A DNA stretch of 64,000 nt from Panonychus citri (GCF_014898815.1 NW_026515514.1:1-64000); one strand, 5' to 3'; shown: positions 36,281 to 48,900, numbered from the stretch's first letter. Translations and numbers: made by a program. Notes: generated from the sequence alone by a model not told the origin.

Positions 36281-36511
36281 AATCTATTGATTAATCAAAC
36301 GTGAGTAACAACAATTTCATTTCATTTAAACTCATATGTATTACTAATTACATGTTTTCAATTTCATCTTTATCCATTGGGTTTTTTTCATCGTGAGCTC
36401 TGAAAATCTCATGAAATGTTAATCGTAATGATTGTTTGTCTTGTTAAAAGAAAATACTTTGTATAAAATGTCAACTTTTCATGAGATAAACTTGTAACTT
36501 TAAAAGAGAAA

Positions 36512-36517
36512 AATAAA
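36512..36517 (+). terminator. Poly(A) signal of the secreted Cys-rich protein
   Basis: AATAAA 232 bp after the TAA stop at 36278-36280, and 100 bp before the end of the convergent vezatin CDS. Confidence 0.55.
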
Positions 36518-36616
36518 CAATCAAGTTAGAAGTCTAATTGGAAGACATTAATTGAATTAAAATTTCTAAATCACAGTGGTGGATAATAGCTTATTCCTGG
36601 TGAGCTATTAAATTAT

Positions 36617-38879
36617 TCAGGTACAAATCAGTTCGTTATCGGTTATATCGTCGTTATCACTATCGCCGAAACATTCCTCGCTTCTGTTCAGCTTGAGATC
36701 TTTGCTAATTTGAGCAGCTCTTGTAGCTAATGCTGATGTTAAATTGTTATTGGAAATGAAAAAATTAGCTAATTCAGTTTCTTGTCTCATTGATTGAGGT
36801 ATTTTTGGTCCTTCTTTAGATTTTAAATTGTAATCATTGATTAATTGCATAGGCACTTCTTCTTTGGGTATTCCTAAGGCTTTTGCTTCTCGTTCCCTGG
36901 TTTCTTCGGCTTTGGGTATGAGAGCAGTTTTAAGTTCTTGAAATAAATTGGACGAAATTGTGGTAAAATCGTCAACCATAATGGGAGATTCCTAATTGGG
37001 GAGAGAAAATTAATATTATATCAATAATTTCATAAAGAAATCAAATTTTGTGCAAGGAACTAAACTTACGTCGATATCATCTTGATATTGACAATTTAGA
37101 CAATCATCATCGTCGATGAATAGTTCAAATACTTGATCTTCAATCGTTGGTTGAAAATTTTCACCAATTATCACAGGTTGAGATTCATTTTCGGGATCAC
37201 ATTCAGGAGCTTTTAGAGGTTTGAAAGATTCTGTATTATCTGAATAGAATAGAAAAACAATAATAAGATTAGATAAAATTCTAGGAAAGAAAAGTACAAT
37301 AGAATTTACCATTTTTTCGAAGTTTTTTCGAAAAGGCTTTCAAACTCTCCGTTCCCAGATTGAGTTCTTTCTCTATCCTGGAAACATCATCCATGATACA
37401 GTAATGCTTGAGATTCACATCTTGGGTGGATAAACTTTCGATCTTGTTTAGTCTGAAAAAGGAAATTGTAATTAGAATCAATCTTTTGAATAAATTTTGT
37501 TCCTTCCACTTACAATAAAAGTGCAGCCTGAAGATGAAGACGAATTGATCTTAAAGAGTAATTGATATCGAAAGTTGCAGCGTTTAAAGGCACTGGAGTT
37601 TGAGCTTCGCTTTGTTTGTAACATGACGATTGATGGTAAGCATATAAGGATTTTAATCTTGAAAATTCAGGTAAAATTTTATCTTTACACCTTTGTAAAG
37701 AATTCGTGATACGGGTAAGAGTTTGGCACTTTTCTGAAAAAGAATCAAATTCATAAGATAGAAAATATATAATATCAACTTGGACGAATGGTCAACCCAC
37801 ACCAACACAGTGTGGGTGTGAAGTTTATGGTGATCAACGAAAGTACAATAATACACATATTCGGTGAATGTGATACTTTCATGTAAAAGTGAATTCGAAT
37901 CGTCATCACAAAGGAATGAATCAAGTATTCACCTTTGAGAGTTCCTGAAATATGAGCACACAGAATCCTCCTGAGATATTCTGACTGTTGAATCCTCACC
38001 AATTGCATTAAACTCTAGAGGAAGAGAATTGTAGGTTTAGAATTTGATTTAGAATAATAATAATGATATTCGATTCTCACCTTGAGTTGATATGATGTTG
38101 GATTTTCTTCATGAATTAGGTCTTCAAATAATTGATTCGGTAAACATGAGACATAATTGTCCTCTCCATTTAAATCTTCGATAGTTGCAGGTAAACTAAG
38201 AGCTAATTTAGTTTCTTCTCTAAGTAGATTAAATAGTCTCACAGTGATTGAGAAAGTTGATTGGACAATTTTCGATGAATTTAAATCATTTAGAGAGCAA
38301 TTTTTCTCAATTATCTGCAATTCTTGACCCAAGGTTAACAATTTCTTGAGTAGAAAATGATTTTCCCCAAGATAGTAACACAATCCATTGAAACGGTTAA
38401 TCAATCGATACTCATTGAATCTGTACGTATGGAAAACAAAGATAATCCCAATTAAATCACAAAAGAAATTTTAAAAAAAATCTCAATCTTACCTGTAGTA
38501 AATTAGATAATATAAATTGATGGACAAATAAGGTGAACAAAGGAGAGTCACCAAAAGGGATAATCCCGATCCAAAGTAAATCCAATCAACGCCAATCGAT
38601 GAAAGTAGCACAATAGTAGTGATTACAAGCCAAATGCTGGAATATAAATCAATCAATAGAACAGGGAAATTGAGGAAATAGATTAAGGAAAATTTTAGAA
38701 TAAAGAAAATCAACCATTTCTTTAGAATCAACTGATCTTTTCACTCACCGAGATTCACAATATTCACCCTGAGGTAAATCCTTTTGGAGACAAAAAAAGC
38801 TCGTTAAAAAGCCGATGTCTTCAGAGATGAATGTTGATTTATTAATTAGCAATAAATTAGAAAACAATTTAGTAGACAT
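36617..38879 (-). CDS. VEZT: Vezatin (adherens-junction transmembrane protein), eight exons
   Basis: Vezatin is a two-pass membrane protein linked to cadherin-catenin junctions and myosin VIIa. Minus-strand exons are 38879-38749, 38636-38493, 38420-38081, 38014-37933, 37733-37514, 37452-37310, 37239-37070 and 36991-36617. All phases agree, giving 534 residues. Two adjacent hydrophobic helices (WLVITTIVLLSSIG, LSLLVTLLCSPY) lie near residues 45-90. Family landmarks are EDNYVSCLPNQLF, the YSLRSIRLHLQAALL helix, the acidic DDIDE-DDF segment followed by LFQELKTAL, and the C-terminal LATRAAQ-ECFGD block matching vertebrate LAAEVAARS-TFGDE. Upstream in-frame ATGs exist (to 39029), but 38879 is favoured because the sequence before it is Phe/Ser-rich. 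It is shorter than vertebrate vezatin (about 780). Confidence 0.82.
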
Positions 38880-39368
38880 TGGGTTAACATGTGATTTAGA
38901 AAAAGAGAGAAAAAAAATTGAACCAGAAAAAAAAGAAACAACAACAAACACCAAGAACCAGAAAAAGAGAGAAGAATAAAAAAAAGAGAGAGAAACTAAG
39001 TGAGTAAGAGAGAGTCTCGGGAGAGTCACAACAAATGTAAACAGTTGAATTGGAGAAGTGAATTAATTTTAATCATCGATTATTTTTCCACTTTTACTGT
39101 TGAAATCAATTTAATTATACATTCGCTTGATTGTCACCATAATCAAGTTAACAATCAATTAGCCGAATTATCATCATTTGTGCAATTAAGTTCCAATCTC
39201 GTTCTGTTAACCACTTTTACTTTTTTGTTTCTCTCTTTCTCTTTATTATTGTTTCTATTTTCGGTTTGTTTACCTGTTGATGGGCCGATTATTTCGAGTT
39301 TTTTATTATTCTTGTTATTGTTTCTAAATGAACATTTAATCAATTCAATCATTATCTTGATCACCATC
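38880..39368. promoter_or_regulatory. Shared 490-bp divergent promoter region of vezatin and NPRL2
   Basis: Lies between the two divergent ATGs. It contains purine-rich AAAGAGAG tracts near 38965-39015 and no clear TATA box for either direction. It must hold both 5' UTRs. Confidence 0.5.
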
Positions 39369-40905
39369 ATGCCCAATTCCCAAAAAGAGAGAAATGAATC
39401 TCCAATTTGTTGTATATTTTTCTGTGAATTTGATCATGTCTATGGGCCTAAGTTAACATATCAGGTTGGTTAACATTTTCAACTTTTCTATTCTAATTTA
39501 ATTTAATTTAATTCACTTATTTGAACAATTTTTCTCTAGGTACCTGAAGATATTGTTTCCGAGGATAAATTCAATGCTCTAAATGTTTACCTCATACCTA
39601 AAAAAGAGCTTGAAGGAAGATTAATAACAGTGTAAGTGAATTTTTCATTCATGGAAATGAAGATTAGAATTAATTTATTTTCTTATTCATTGATTTTCTA
39701 TTGTTGTTTTGGTTGTTTTTTTTTCATCTAATTTATTTCCGAATAGAAATTCAAATGATCTCAAAGTCATCGGATTCCCTGTTGGCTTAGATGGGCCACA
39801 ATTTCCAAGGAATAGATTAATTTTCAATCTTTGTTTTGTTTGTGCTTCTGCCATGAGGACAGTTCAATATGAGCCCGTTGTCAAGAAATTGGCTCAATAT
39901 TTGATCAATTTGGAAAAGGAATGCGGATTCATCTCGAATAATGAAACTAAAAGCACTTTACCCAAAATCATGGCTCAAATACGAGATAAACTTACGGCCA
40001 ATAGATCTTGTGAACTTCCAATCAGTAAGTTTAACTTTGATCGCTAATTACAAATGCGAGATTCATACATGTATTTCCATTCATTTTAATCAACTTATTT
40101 TCCCATTTTTGATTAGCTGCATCAACCACAATCTATTTAAAAGTTGCTCGAGTCCGTCCAAAGCCCGATCCCGTTGAAGACCACGATGTACCCATTTTTC
40201 TGACCAGTGAAGGATCAATTGTTCCAAGTGAATGGGACTTGACCACTCAACAAGTAAACATAATATTACAATTAAAATTTATCATCATGAAATATTATCA
40301 TTCTAATTGATTTTCTCATAATTATCTAGGTGATATCGTTTATTGATGGGAATCGACATGTTGCCAAAATCGCAAGTGAAGCTGATGTTGAAGTCTCTTT
40401 GGTGAAAGCTTGTATACAGAATATGATTTATTATGAAATAATTACGCTAATCCCGATCTTCCAGTATTCAAATGTGTTCGTGACAACACCTAAAATATCA
40501 AATCTCGTGGAAAGTACTGAATTGCAGGAGGAGTGCTTACGATTTGTTGCTAAAAGTCCAAGTTCTAAGCCCAATTTCCGATCAGTTTTCCAATTCTATT
40601 GTAACATGACTCCTGGTGTTACATTGAAAGATCTTTGTATCCGATTAAATCCAAGTCACAATGGAATCGATGAGAAAAAATTGGTCCATTTTGGTTCATT
40701 GAAATCATTAATTCGCCGATTGAATAAATATCCAATTCTGGTTGATTCACCTGATTCTACATCGATTGCTCATCAACGAGGAATATACAGATTCTTTGAT
40801 GGTAATCACAGTTACGATAAAATTTGTACAGAAATGAGTAAAAGCCACGCTGAGCTGGAGGAGAAAGTTGAAAGACACCCATCGGCAGTAGTTTGTTGGA
40901 AATAA
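39369..40905 (+). CDS. NPRL2: NPRL2, GATOR1 complex subunit, five exons
   Basis: NPRL2, with NPRL3 and DEPDC5, forms GATOR1, the GAP for Rag GTPases that restrains TORC1 at lysosomes when amino acids are low. Exons are 39369-39464, 39540-39631, 39747-40024, 40117-40253 and 40330-40905, in phase, giving 392 residues (human 380). Conserved segments are CIFFCEFDHVYGPKLTYQV at the start, RLIFNLCFVC, EPVVKKLAQYL, SEWDLTTQQVISFIDG, EADVEVSLVKACIQNMIYY, IPIFQYSNVF, KLVHFGSLKSLIRRLNKYP and the terminal VVCWK. The first intron's donor is the weak GTTGGT. AATAAA follows at 41142. Confidence 0.95.
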
Positions 40906-41141
40906 CAATTAACAACAATTAAAATGTCACCAATACTTAACCTATTCACCAATAATCACCACTTATAACAAACTTATTTTTTACGGAAGATAAAATTGTC
41001 TCATCAAGATAATAATCACCACTGAACAATTACTCAATTTCATTTAGATTTTTGTTTCTCATATTCAATTGTTCAAATTAATCAAGATGATTGGAAAAAT
41101 TTAATCGCTCAATTATAAAACAAATGTTATCTAAGTCACTT

Positions 41142-41147
41142 AATAAA
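41142..41147 (+). terminator. NPRL2 poly(A) signal
   Basis: AATAAA 237 bp after the stop. It is about 50 bp from the opposite-strand signal of pasilla (41191-41196). Confidence 0.6.
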
Positions 41148-41190
41148 CGATATAATTAAGATTATTATTGCTATAATTTTCTGTTGATTG

Positions 41191-41196
41191 TTTATT
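41191..41196 (-). terminator. Candidate pasilla/NOVA poly(A) signal
   Basis: TTTATT on the plus strand gives AATAAA on the mRNA strand, implying a 3' UTR of about 1.1 kb and transcripts that end close to, or overlap, NPRL2. Confidence 0.4.
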
Positions 41197-42291
41197 CTGC
41201 GACAAAGCGAAACTTACCTTTAAATATTTTCCAACACTAATCGAGTTCTTGTTAATCAAAGAAGAAAAAAATATTCGAAAGTTAGAATCGCGATTAATAA
41301 ACTTCGACAACGTCATTGCGATGCTGATGTAGTTTATTGAGAGATGAAAGAAAATTTTAAACCTAAATTAACAACTGATTGTGAATTTTGTGTGTGTGTA
41401 TGTGAATTTGTCTTCTATGGATGAAGATGAAGATTGACTGATGATGGTTCGAACAATTTAGTTGACAAAAAAAAAAGGTTTTGGGTCTAATATATTAACA
41501 GTAAACAATAGTTTTTGTATCAATGATAATGGGGCGAGGTTTTTGTTTGTTGAATGTAATGCATTGTGTATGTGTAATGTTGTGTTTATGTAGCATGTTT
41601 CATGTGTGTTGTTGGTGTTGTGTTGGTGTTTTTTGTTTGATGGTTTTGGATTGAAGTTGTTGTTGGTGTTGAGGATGAAGCGAGTTACTGTTATTTTCTT
41701 AGATACCCTGACTATTTGCAATGAGAGAGAAAGAGAGAGAGAGAGAAAGGTGTGTATTTTTTATGAATATGTTACTTATATAATATAAAAAATATTTCAC
41801 ACGGGATTTCAGACGCATCTAAATTAACTTAATTTGATTGAAATGAGATGATTTTTGCGTTTTATATATGCGAAAAAGAAACAATTATATTTGACAACAG
41901 CGTCATGCATGTTTGTTTTTTTGTTTATCTCATTTTTGTTTCAATGTTGTTTCCATATGTGATTATCGCGTTTATCGCGTGTTTGTTTTTTTTCTTCATG
42001 CGGTGTGAAGAGAGAGAGGGCGACAGGGAGAGATAGAGAAAATGTGGAAGGATGATGAGTCAGTGAACAAAGGCTTTTTTTGCTGTCGTTGTTGCCGTTG
42101 ACATAATTAAGTTAATTTTGGGTGTTGATTGAAAAAAGTGTTGTGTGTTGTGGTTGTGGTTGTGGTTGTATATGTATGGTTGTTACATGCGTGGGGGATT
42201 TGGTTTGAGAAAGAAAGTAAAGATAGGAAAAGGAAAGGAAAGAAATAGAGAAAGAAAGAAAGAGAGAGAGAGAGAATCAATGGATTTGATT
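41197..42291 (-). other. 3' UTR of pasilla/NOVA
   Basis: No coding sequence. The mRNA strand is CA-rich around 41540-41660 and has CCACAA repeats at 42148-42169. A GA-rich tract lies at 42220-42275 just before the stop codon. Confidence 0.55.
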
Positions 42292-44354
42292 TTAACAGAG
42301 AACACTACTCAACGTGGTTGAATTTTGTCGAGCTCTTTTAGCTTCTTCTTCGTTGATCTGTTGCTCTATAAGATATTGAGCTGTGTTAACAGAATGAGGT
42401 GTTCCTGTGATGGTAACGATTCTATTTCGGGTTCCGGGAACAAAAATACCCTTTTTAGATATTTGAATATTAGCTCCACTGATACGTTGAATTTCAACCA
42501 GAGATTTACCACCGTGTCCAAGTATGGCTCCCACTATATTGTCACCAATTTCGACTTCAACTTTTTGCGCATCTTGGCCGTCAGTTGGTGTCGGACTTTT
42601 CCGTAATGAGGTTGGGCTATTGAGTACAGTACCCAGTCCAAATGAATTGTTATTAACGTTTAATTGAGGACCTCCAGATGATGCTGCTCCAGGAGATCCT
42701 ATGGATGGAGATGATCGACGAAATGGATCATAAACAGATCCGTCAGGCATGGTTAATCGATCAGGACCACCTCCACCACGAGTTCCAGTAGGTGATCCAA
42801 AGCCACTATGATTCATACTTAAACCTGAAATTCCGGTTGCTGTATTACCAACTGAACCGAATAAACCATTTCCACCGGCGTTGGCTGCTGCAGCAGCCGC
42901 AGCAGCGGCTACTGCCGACGAATTTGCTGCAACATTGTTACACGTATCTAAACCAGGAACTCCGGTTCCTTGAGAAGTAAACATTGGTGCATTACCACCG
43001 CCTCCAACAGAGCCCATGGCCAGGCCACAATTATTAGGTACAGGAGTAGATGTTGCCATACCCATACCAAGTGAACTAATCATGGGAGCACCATTAATGT
43101 TATTAAACATACCACCCAAACCAAGTCCTAAACCAAGCATTCCATAATTGGCTAATGTGTTCATGGCTGATGATATCTCAGAAACTGCTTCTTCTGAGTA
43201 ACCAGAGACACGAAGCATGGCTTTGATACTTTCAATCATTTGAGCAGAATTTGCTTGCGGGATAGTAGGTCCAAGGCCAACTCCACCAAATTGTAACATA
43301 CCTCCTGGTGTACCGGTTCCTTGTGGGCTGTTGAAACTATTTGCTAAGGTAGGGCTTAAACTATTCAGAGAACCATTTGAACTATAAGATGGATTACTAT
43401 TGGTGACATTAGATTGACCACTTGAGGTTCCAATGTTGGCATAAGGTGAGCCAGTAGGGTTGAAATTAGCAACTGGTCCAGTAGCATCGGCATAACTTAC
43501 AGTAAGACAACTTCCACTTTGTGGATCTTCGACTATTTTCGATATAATCATTGCACATGCTTTTTTATTGTTATCCGGTTCACCGATAACTGTGATACAT
43601 CTCTCTGCCAGTGCGTGATCCCGTGATTTCTGTGATATTTGTACATATGCTCCGCTTTCCTCTTTAATTTGTTTAATGTATGTTCCACCTTTACCAATTA
43701 TCATACCCGCGGTACTATTAGGAACCAATATTTTAACCTATTGACATTAAAAGGTAAGAAAAAAAAGGTTAAATCAAAGCATGAGGTGAGGATCATTCAA
43801 ATTTATGGAAATGATAAATTGTATAGACCAACAAAAGAGACCAATATACAACCCAAAATAGTAAAAAATCAAACAAAATTCTGAGACAAACCTGTTTTTC
43901 CCTTTCGGCTGGCTGCTTATGGTCGAAATCTATCGCCATTTTAGCGTTTGGATCAGGTTTTTCCTTAATTTTTTCCATAATAAACTCATGGATGCGAAGA
44001 ATACCATCAACGCTGCCGGATATTAGACAGACACGTTCAGAGGTACCTGGAAAATGAAAAAATTTGAGAGAGAGAGAGAAAAAAGGAAAGCGAAGGATAA
44101 GTAAAACAAATAAGTCAAGTACGAAGAGCAGATTAAATGGTGTAAAGACAAAGAAAAAAACCTTCGTAATTACCGGGGTAAAAGTCATTTGCTTTGGACA
44201 TTTTAACCCGAGCACCGGCATCCTTTTGCAATTGAGCTATTGTCTCACCACCTTTACCAATAATGGCACCGGCGGCGACCGCTGGCACCAATATCTTGAA
44301 ATGGTAACAGCTATCATTACCGCCTACACTGGATGAGGAAGAGTTATTGAACAT
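42292..44354 (-). CDS. ps: Pasilla/NOVA-type three-KH RNA-binding splicing regulator
   Basis: Nuclear RNA-binding protein that binds YCAY clusters and controls alternative exons. Minus-strand exons are 44354-44174, 44046-43892 and 43737-42292, in phase, giving 593 residues. KH1 (about 19-85) has KILVPAVAAGAIIGKGGETI. KH2 (from 113) has VPNSTAGMIIGKGGTYIKQI and ends EDPQSGSCLTVSYA, followed by the NOVA signature VANFNPTGSPYAN. KH3 (about 505-577) has VGAILGHGGKSLVEIQ and TRNRIVTITG. Between KH2 and KH3 are Gly/Asn/Ser-rich sequence and a poly-Ala run of about 11 residues near 395. The KH2-KH3 part and stop are in one large exon. A YCAY-dense stretch lies upstream (44480-44690). Confidence 0.93.
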
Positions 44355-44468
44355 GGCTCTCCTCCAGGTTGATTGAGATAGTTGACAGTCGTTTCTCTGT
44401 GGTCTTGGGAGTTAATATCTGGTCTATGTAAATATGAGGTTCAATGTTTATGTTGTATCTCAAAATCC
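44355..44468 (-). other. Candidate 5' UTR exon part of pasilla
   Basis: Continues upstream from the ATG to a good acceptor (T-rich tract, then GCTGACCAG|GGATTTTG at 44469). The leader is therefore probably spliced here. Confidence 0.4.
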
Positions 44469-44479
44469 CTGGTCAGCAA

Positions 44480-44690
44480 AAAAAAAGGTGATGGGGTCAG
44501 TTGTTGGTGTGATAAGCTGGATTGGTTTTAAGGTGGAAATGATGAAGGTGGTGGTGGTGTGATGTTGATGATGGTGGTGAAGATGATGATGGTGGTGGTT
44601 GAGGCGGTGTGTTGTATGATGTGAGAGTATGAGTGTTGACGGTGAGGAGGATGATGATGACGACAACAGAAAGAGGAATCAAGATGAAGG
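44480..44690 (-). promoter_or_regulatory. Dense YCAY cluster upstream of the pasilla/NOVA start
   Basis: On the pasilla sense strand this is almost entirely TCAT, CCAC, CCAT and TCAC tetramers (for example CACCACCATCATCATCTTCA). It ends just before a candidate splice acceptor. YCAY is the known NOVA binding motif, so it is a candidate autoregulatory element. Confidence 0.4.
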
Positions 44691-44792
44691 ACAGTTTATC
44701 GGTGAGGGTCAGTCAATAGACTTGGGATGAAATAGAGAGATATATAAAGATAGAGAAAAACAAGGAAAGGGAAGGAGATAAAGGGGATACAG

Positions 44793-44870
44793 AGAGAGAG
44801 AGAGAGAGAAAGAAAGAAAGAAAGAAAGAAAGAAAAGGAAAGAAAGAGAAAGAGAAAGAAAGAAAAAAAA
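44793..44870. repeat. (GA)n/(GAAA)n purine repeat
   Basis: GAGAGA followed by AAAGAAAGAAAG repeats, upstream of pasilla. Further purine-rich DNA continues at 45140-45290. Long Lys/Arg/Glu or Ser/Leu frames here are artefacts. Confidence 0.9.
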
Positions 44871-45952
44871 ATGAGAGAGTGAGAGTGAGTTATAACTTCT
44901 ACTTCCTTTTTGCCTGCTGTCTCTCGCAAAGTCAATCAAGATGGAGAGAGAAAGAGAGTAAAAAGAGAAACTTAAAGGGAGAGCGTCTATGTTGTTTAAG
45001 TGAGCTGGATACGTGTTCTCCCTCTCCTGTTAATTTAGTGTCGTTTCACGGGCAAAGTTGCAAACAATTAACCAAAATCAAGGAAAAGAAGATGGTAAAG
45101 ATGACAGAGAGAAATTTAAAGGTAAATATGTTGAGAGACTGAGAGAGAGAGAGAAGGGAGAGAGAAAAAGGAGAAGGAGAAGGAGAGAGAGAGAGAGAAA
45201 AAGACAGACTAAGAAAGAGAAGAAAATTGAAATGAAGAAAAAACTAAAGAAAAAAGAAAAAAAAAGAAAAAATAAGAGGTAGAGAAAAAGAAAGGGGGGA
45301 AAGTAGACAATAATTTGGTATGATGATGATGATGATGAAAATTAAACCATTTTAAAGATGAAATTTAAATTAATTTAAACAAATTCGCCCCACGAAGTCA
45401 ACACGCTTTTCTACTGAACCAACAATCAGGATGACTATTCGATATCCCCCTTTTCTCACTTTAAATCAATTCACTTTTCGATTTACTCATAATTTAGATT
45501 CTAACATCGATTCAGAATCAAAGATCAATCAAGAGAAAGAGAACAGAATAAATAAGAAAGAGAAAAAAAAACAAACGAATATTGATATTAATCGATTTGT
45601 GAAGCTCTTCCATCGATCTTCACTTTCGCATTTGTAGATTCAACTGCCATCTACTGATCGTCGATCAATTAATCTTTTCTTATTTTGATTAACTTCGAAC
45701 TTCGAATTGGAACATTTTTTACATTTTCGCAATTGTTACGGTTTAAAGAAAGGAGAAAAGAAAATGATTATGAGACAAGAATAACAATTCATCGATTAGT
45801 TGATTACAATTTTCTGTATTTAAATTAATTGTATATAAAAAAAGAGATTTTGTAAACACAAGAACGAGAAGAGAAACAAGAAACTTGTTTAATTGTTTAA
45901 TTAACGAACGAATTGTTTGTTTTTCTTTCTTTTTTTTGTTTCGGGTGGAATT
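44871..45952. other. Intergenic region between AP-3 delta and pasilla
   Basis: Holds the AP-3 delta 3' UTR and the pasilla promoter or 5' leader. It is purine-rich, and I see no ear-domain coding exon on the minus strand. Confidence 0.55.
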
Positions 45953-48900
45953 TTAATTCGATTTTCTTGTTCTTGAGTAACTCGGCTCGTCAAGACTGAA
46001 TTTAGCCAGTGCTTTGTGTGGATCTGAATCACTTAGATTGTCATCGTCGTTCGTCACTTCGTTGGGATCAACACCTTCGGGCATTTCGAGTCCTTTAATT
46101 GTGACTAAGTGAGTTGATTCGGGCTCGATTTCTGGACTTTCGCAATTCTCCTTGGGGGCAGATTTTTTAGTTCTCTTTGTTTTCCTCTTCTCTTTAACTT
46201 CTTTTTCTACAATTTCGTTCTCTTTAAATTCTTTCTCTTTCATTTTTTTCTCTTTCGATGTCTTTTTTTCTTTCACTTTTTTCTCTTTACTAACAACAAT
46301 TATTTCTTCACTTTTATTCTCTTTACTCTTCTTTTTCTCTTTCGTTTTTTTCTCTTTCACTTTTTTCTCTTTACTCTTTTTCTCTTTACTATCCTTATTT
46401 TCTTTACTTTTCTTTTCTTTACTTGACTTTTCCTTGGTCTTCTTTTCTTTACTTTTACGAACATAACTTTCCGACGATGCAAGGCCTGGAATAAAGTTCT
46501 TGTTTCGTTCTTTAAGAGTATAATCATAAGCTTCTTCGGCTATATCTGGTTCAGATATTCTATCCGATTGGTTGAGAGTCCTTTTCTTGGTTGACTTGAG
46601 ATAATTTGGATTATTTTCGTAATCAAATTGTCGACTTCTGTGATTTTCTGCTGAACCATTCATATCTGATTCTCTAAGCTCATGACGATATTCGTCTTCA
46701 CTATCTTCTTTAACAAAGAAACTTTGCACTTGATCATGAACATCTTCATCCATATCCTCATCTTCTCTCTCTTCTCTAAAAGGTTCATCAATCAACAATT
46801 CTTGAGGAACTGGAACTTTACGCTGAGCGATCGGAGCGACGGGATTAAGAGGATGAGCATAAAAAATGGAAACAAAGTCAATCTTTTCAGAATTTTCCAA
46901 GCTCAGTTTAACAATCTGAAGTAAATTGGTTGCTCTCTCTTGGACTTCAAGGTCCTCACTGACCAGGAATGGATCCAAATATCCAATAACTTGATCGGCG
47001 AATTCTTTCATCAATTCAGAATCTTGTTCTTCCAAATAAATTTTCGAGAAAATTTTAGATGCATTATGAATAAAAGTTGACTCAATATGAGGTGGGAATG
47101 ATTGTTTAACTAGAAGATCAAGAACAACTTTACGTTTATCAGGTAAATATCTAAATGAAGAAGAAATATTTTCCATCAGCGTCCATTATTCAAATATTAT
47201 GTTGATAGTTAATCAATCGGTTAGTTAGACTTACTCAGCGAATTCACCACAGACCCAGGAAGCTGCATAAAGTACCTCACAAACTGAGGTATTTACAAAC
47301 ATATAAGAATTTTCAACGAGAATTGCCTGTAGAAAGAAAATCAAAAGAAAACAAAATGAATACGAATCTCAAATGAATCGAATAGACAAATTGGGAAGAA
47401 AAAGAAAACACTTCTAACCATTTGCTTGGTGGCAAATTGTCGAATAGATTCAACTCTAATAGCAACATCAAGAATTTGTTGGGCAATGAGACTTCCATGG
47501 TTGGTTCCTCCTTCGACTCTAGTTAATTCTGTAAGAACTGATAAATACCTGTAAAGAATAATCAATAAAAAGAGAAGAGAAAATTAATAACAAAATTGAA
47601 CCATAAAAGGAGAGAAAAATAGATTAATTTAGATACTAGAAAATAAGAGATAATCTTGTTAATACAATAAGATTGAAGTACCATTCAAAGTTAACAATAA
47701 ACTGGTAATCGTTTTGTGCACAAATGTCAATTATCTTAGAAATCAGCTCATCACGATATTTGTTTCCTAATTGACTTTCGGATACATTTGTCATTAGCTT
47801 TTTAACTATTTCCATGAGGTTCTTTTTGGAAACCATACCATAAAGAAGGTCGAGTGCCCTGTGTATGTGTGTGAGTAAAGTTAAAGAAGAAGAAGAAGAA
47901 AAATCAATTTGATAATTGTAAGATTTTCATCTTGTTACATGAGGATAATAACTAAAAATAACAAACCTCAGACGAATTGATTCATCCTTATCATCTAAAC
48001 ACGCCAATACTAAATCTTTATGAGCTTGGACACTTTTCGGATGAGTTTTAAGTATTTTACTCATAGCAAGAAGACCAAGATATTTAAGATTTTGATCAGA
48101 ATCTTCGATCAAAATTCGCAATTTTTGTACACATAATTGGATGGAAGAATTGTGATAAGGCAAACCGCTTGAAATGGAAATAAGAACAGCTATAACAGTG
48201 TTGACACATTCGTATAAAAGTGACATAGCAGAAGTGCTGAGAATCGAGAAGGAAACAATAAAGAAAAAAAGTTCAATTAGTTAACTTGAAATTGGATTGA
48301 AATTGAATTAGGGAGAAAAACGTAAACAGTAAACAAAAAAGTGATGAAGTTGCATTGTGATTTTAAGAACAGGCAAAAGTTAAAAGGTAAATAAAACATA
48401 AAACAAATGAAAACAAAAACAACTAATTTACCTGTGAATTATATTAGTTAATGGTTCTATCAGTTTCTTGCCTAATCTAGGTTCAATGGGAATCAAAGCA
48501 CCGAACTGAAAGAAAAGAAAATTAGGTTTTTAAGGTGAATGAAAAAATTCAGTGATTCGTTTGTTGTACTGATAGTTTTTACTCTAAAGATTTTGATTTT
48601 ATCATCGGCAAGAAAATAAAATAATCATTTATAAAAAAAACAATCGTCATCATGCATGATCAACATAAAATGAGCTCGAAATTGATAATAATAATGTTGA
48701 GCTCGATCTTTTGTTTTCTGTTAGTCTTGGATGCTTATTATTGATACAATTTCCTCTCTCTCTCTCTAAAATGTTCTGGGGTATTGGTAAGGAGAGAAAA
48801 TAATAATAATAATAATGATTATGATAATAATGGTAATTTTGATTAATTGTGCAATTAAAAAGGGATAACGGTAAAAGGGTTAAGGTTATTTTGTAATAAA

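Noticed and set aside
44460..44940. Small minus-strand ORFs rich in Ser, Pro, His or Phe
   Set aside because: These are repeat translations upstream of the pasilla start. The nucleotide pattern (YCAY) is the signal, not a protein.
45058..45282. Lys/Arg/Glu-rich plus-strand ORF
   Set aside because: It comes from a GA-rich purine tract between two minus-strand genes.
46152..46466. Phe/Ser-rich plus-strand ORF
   Set aside because: It is the antisense shadow of the KEKK repeats in the AP-3 delta hinge.
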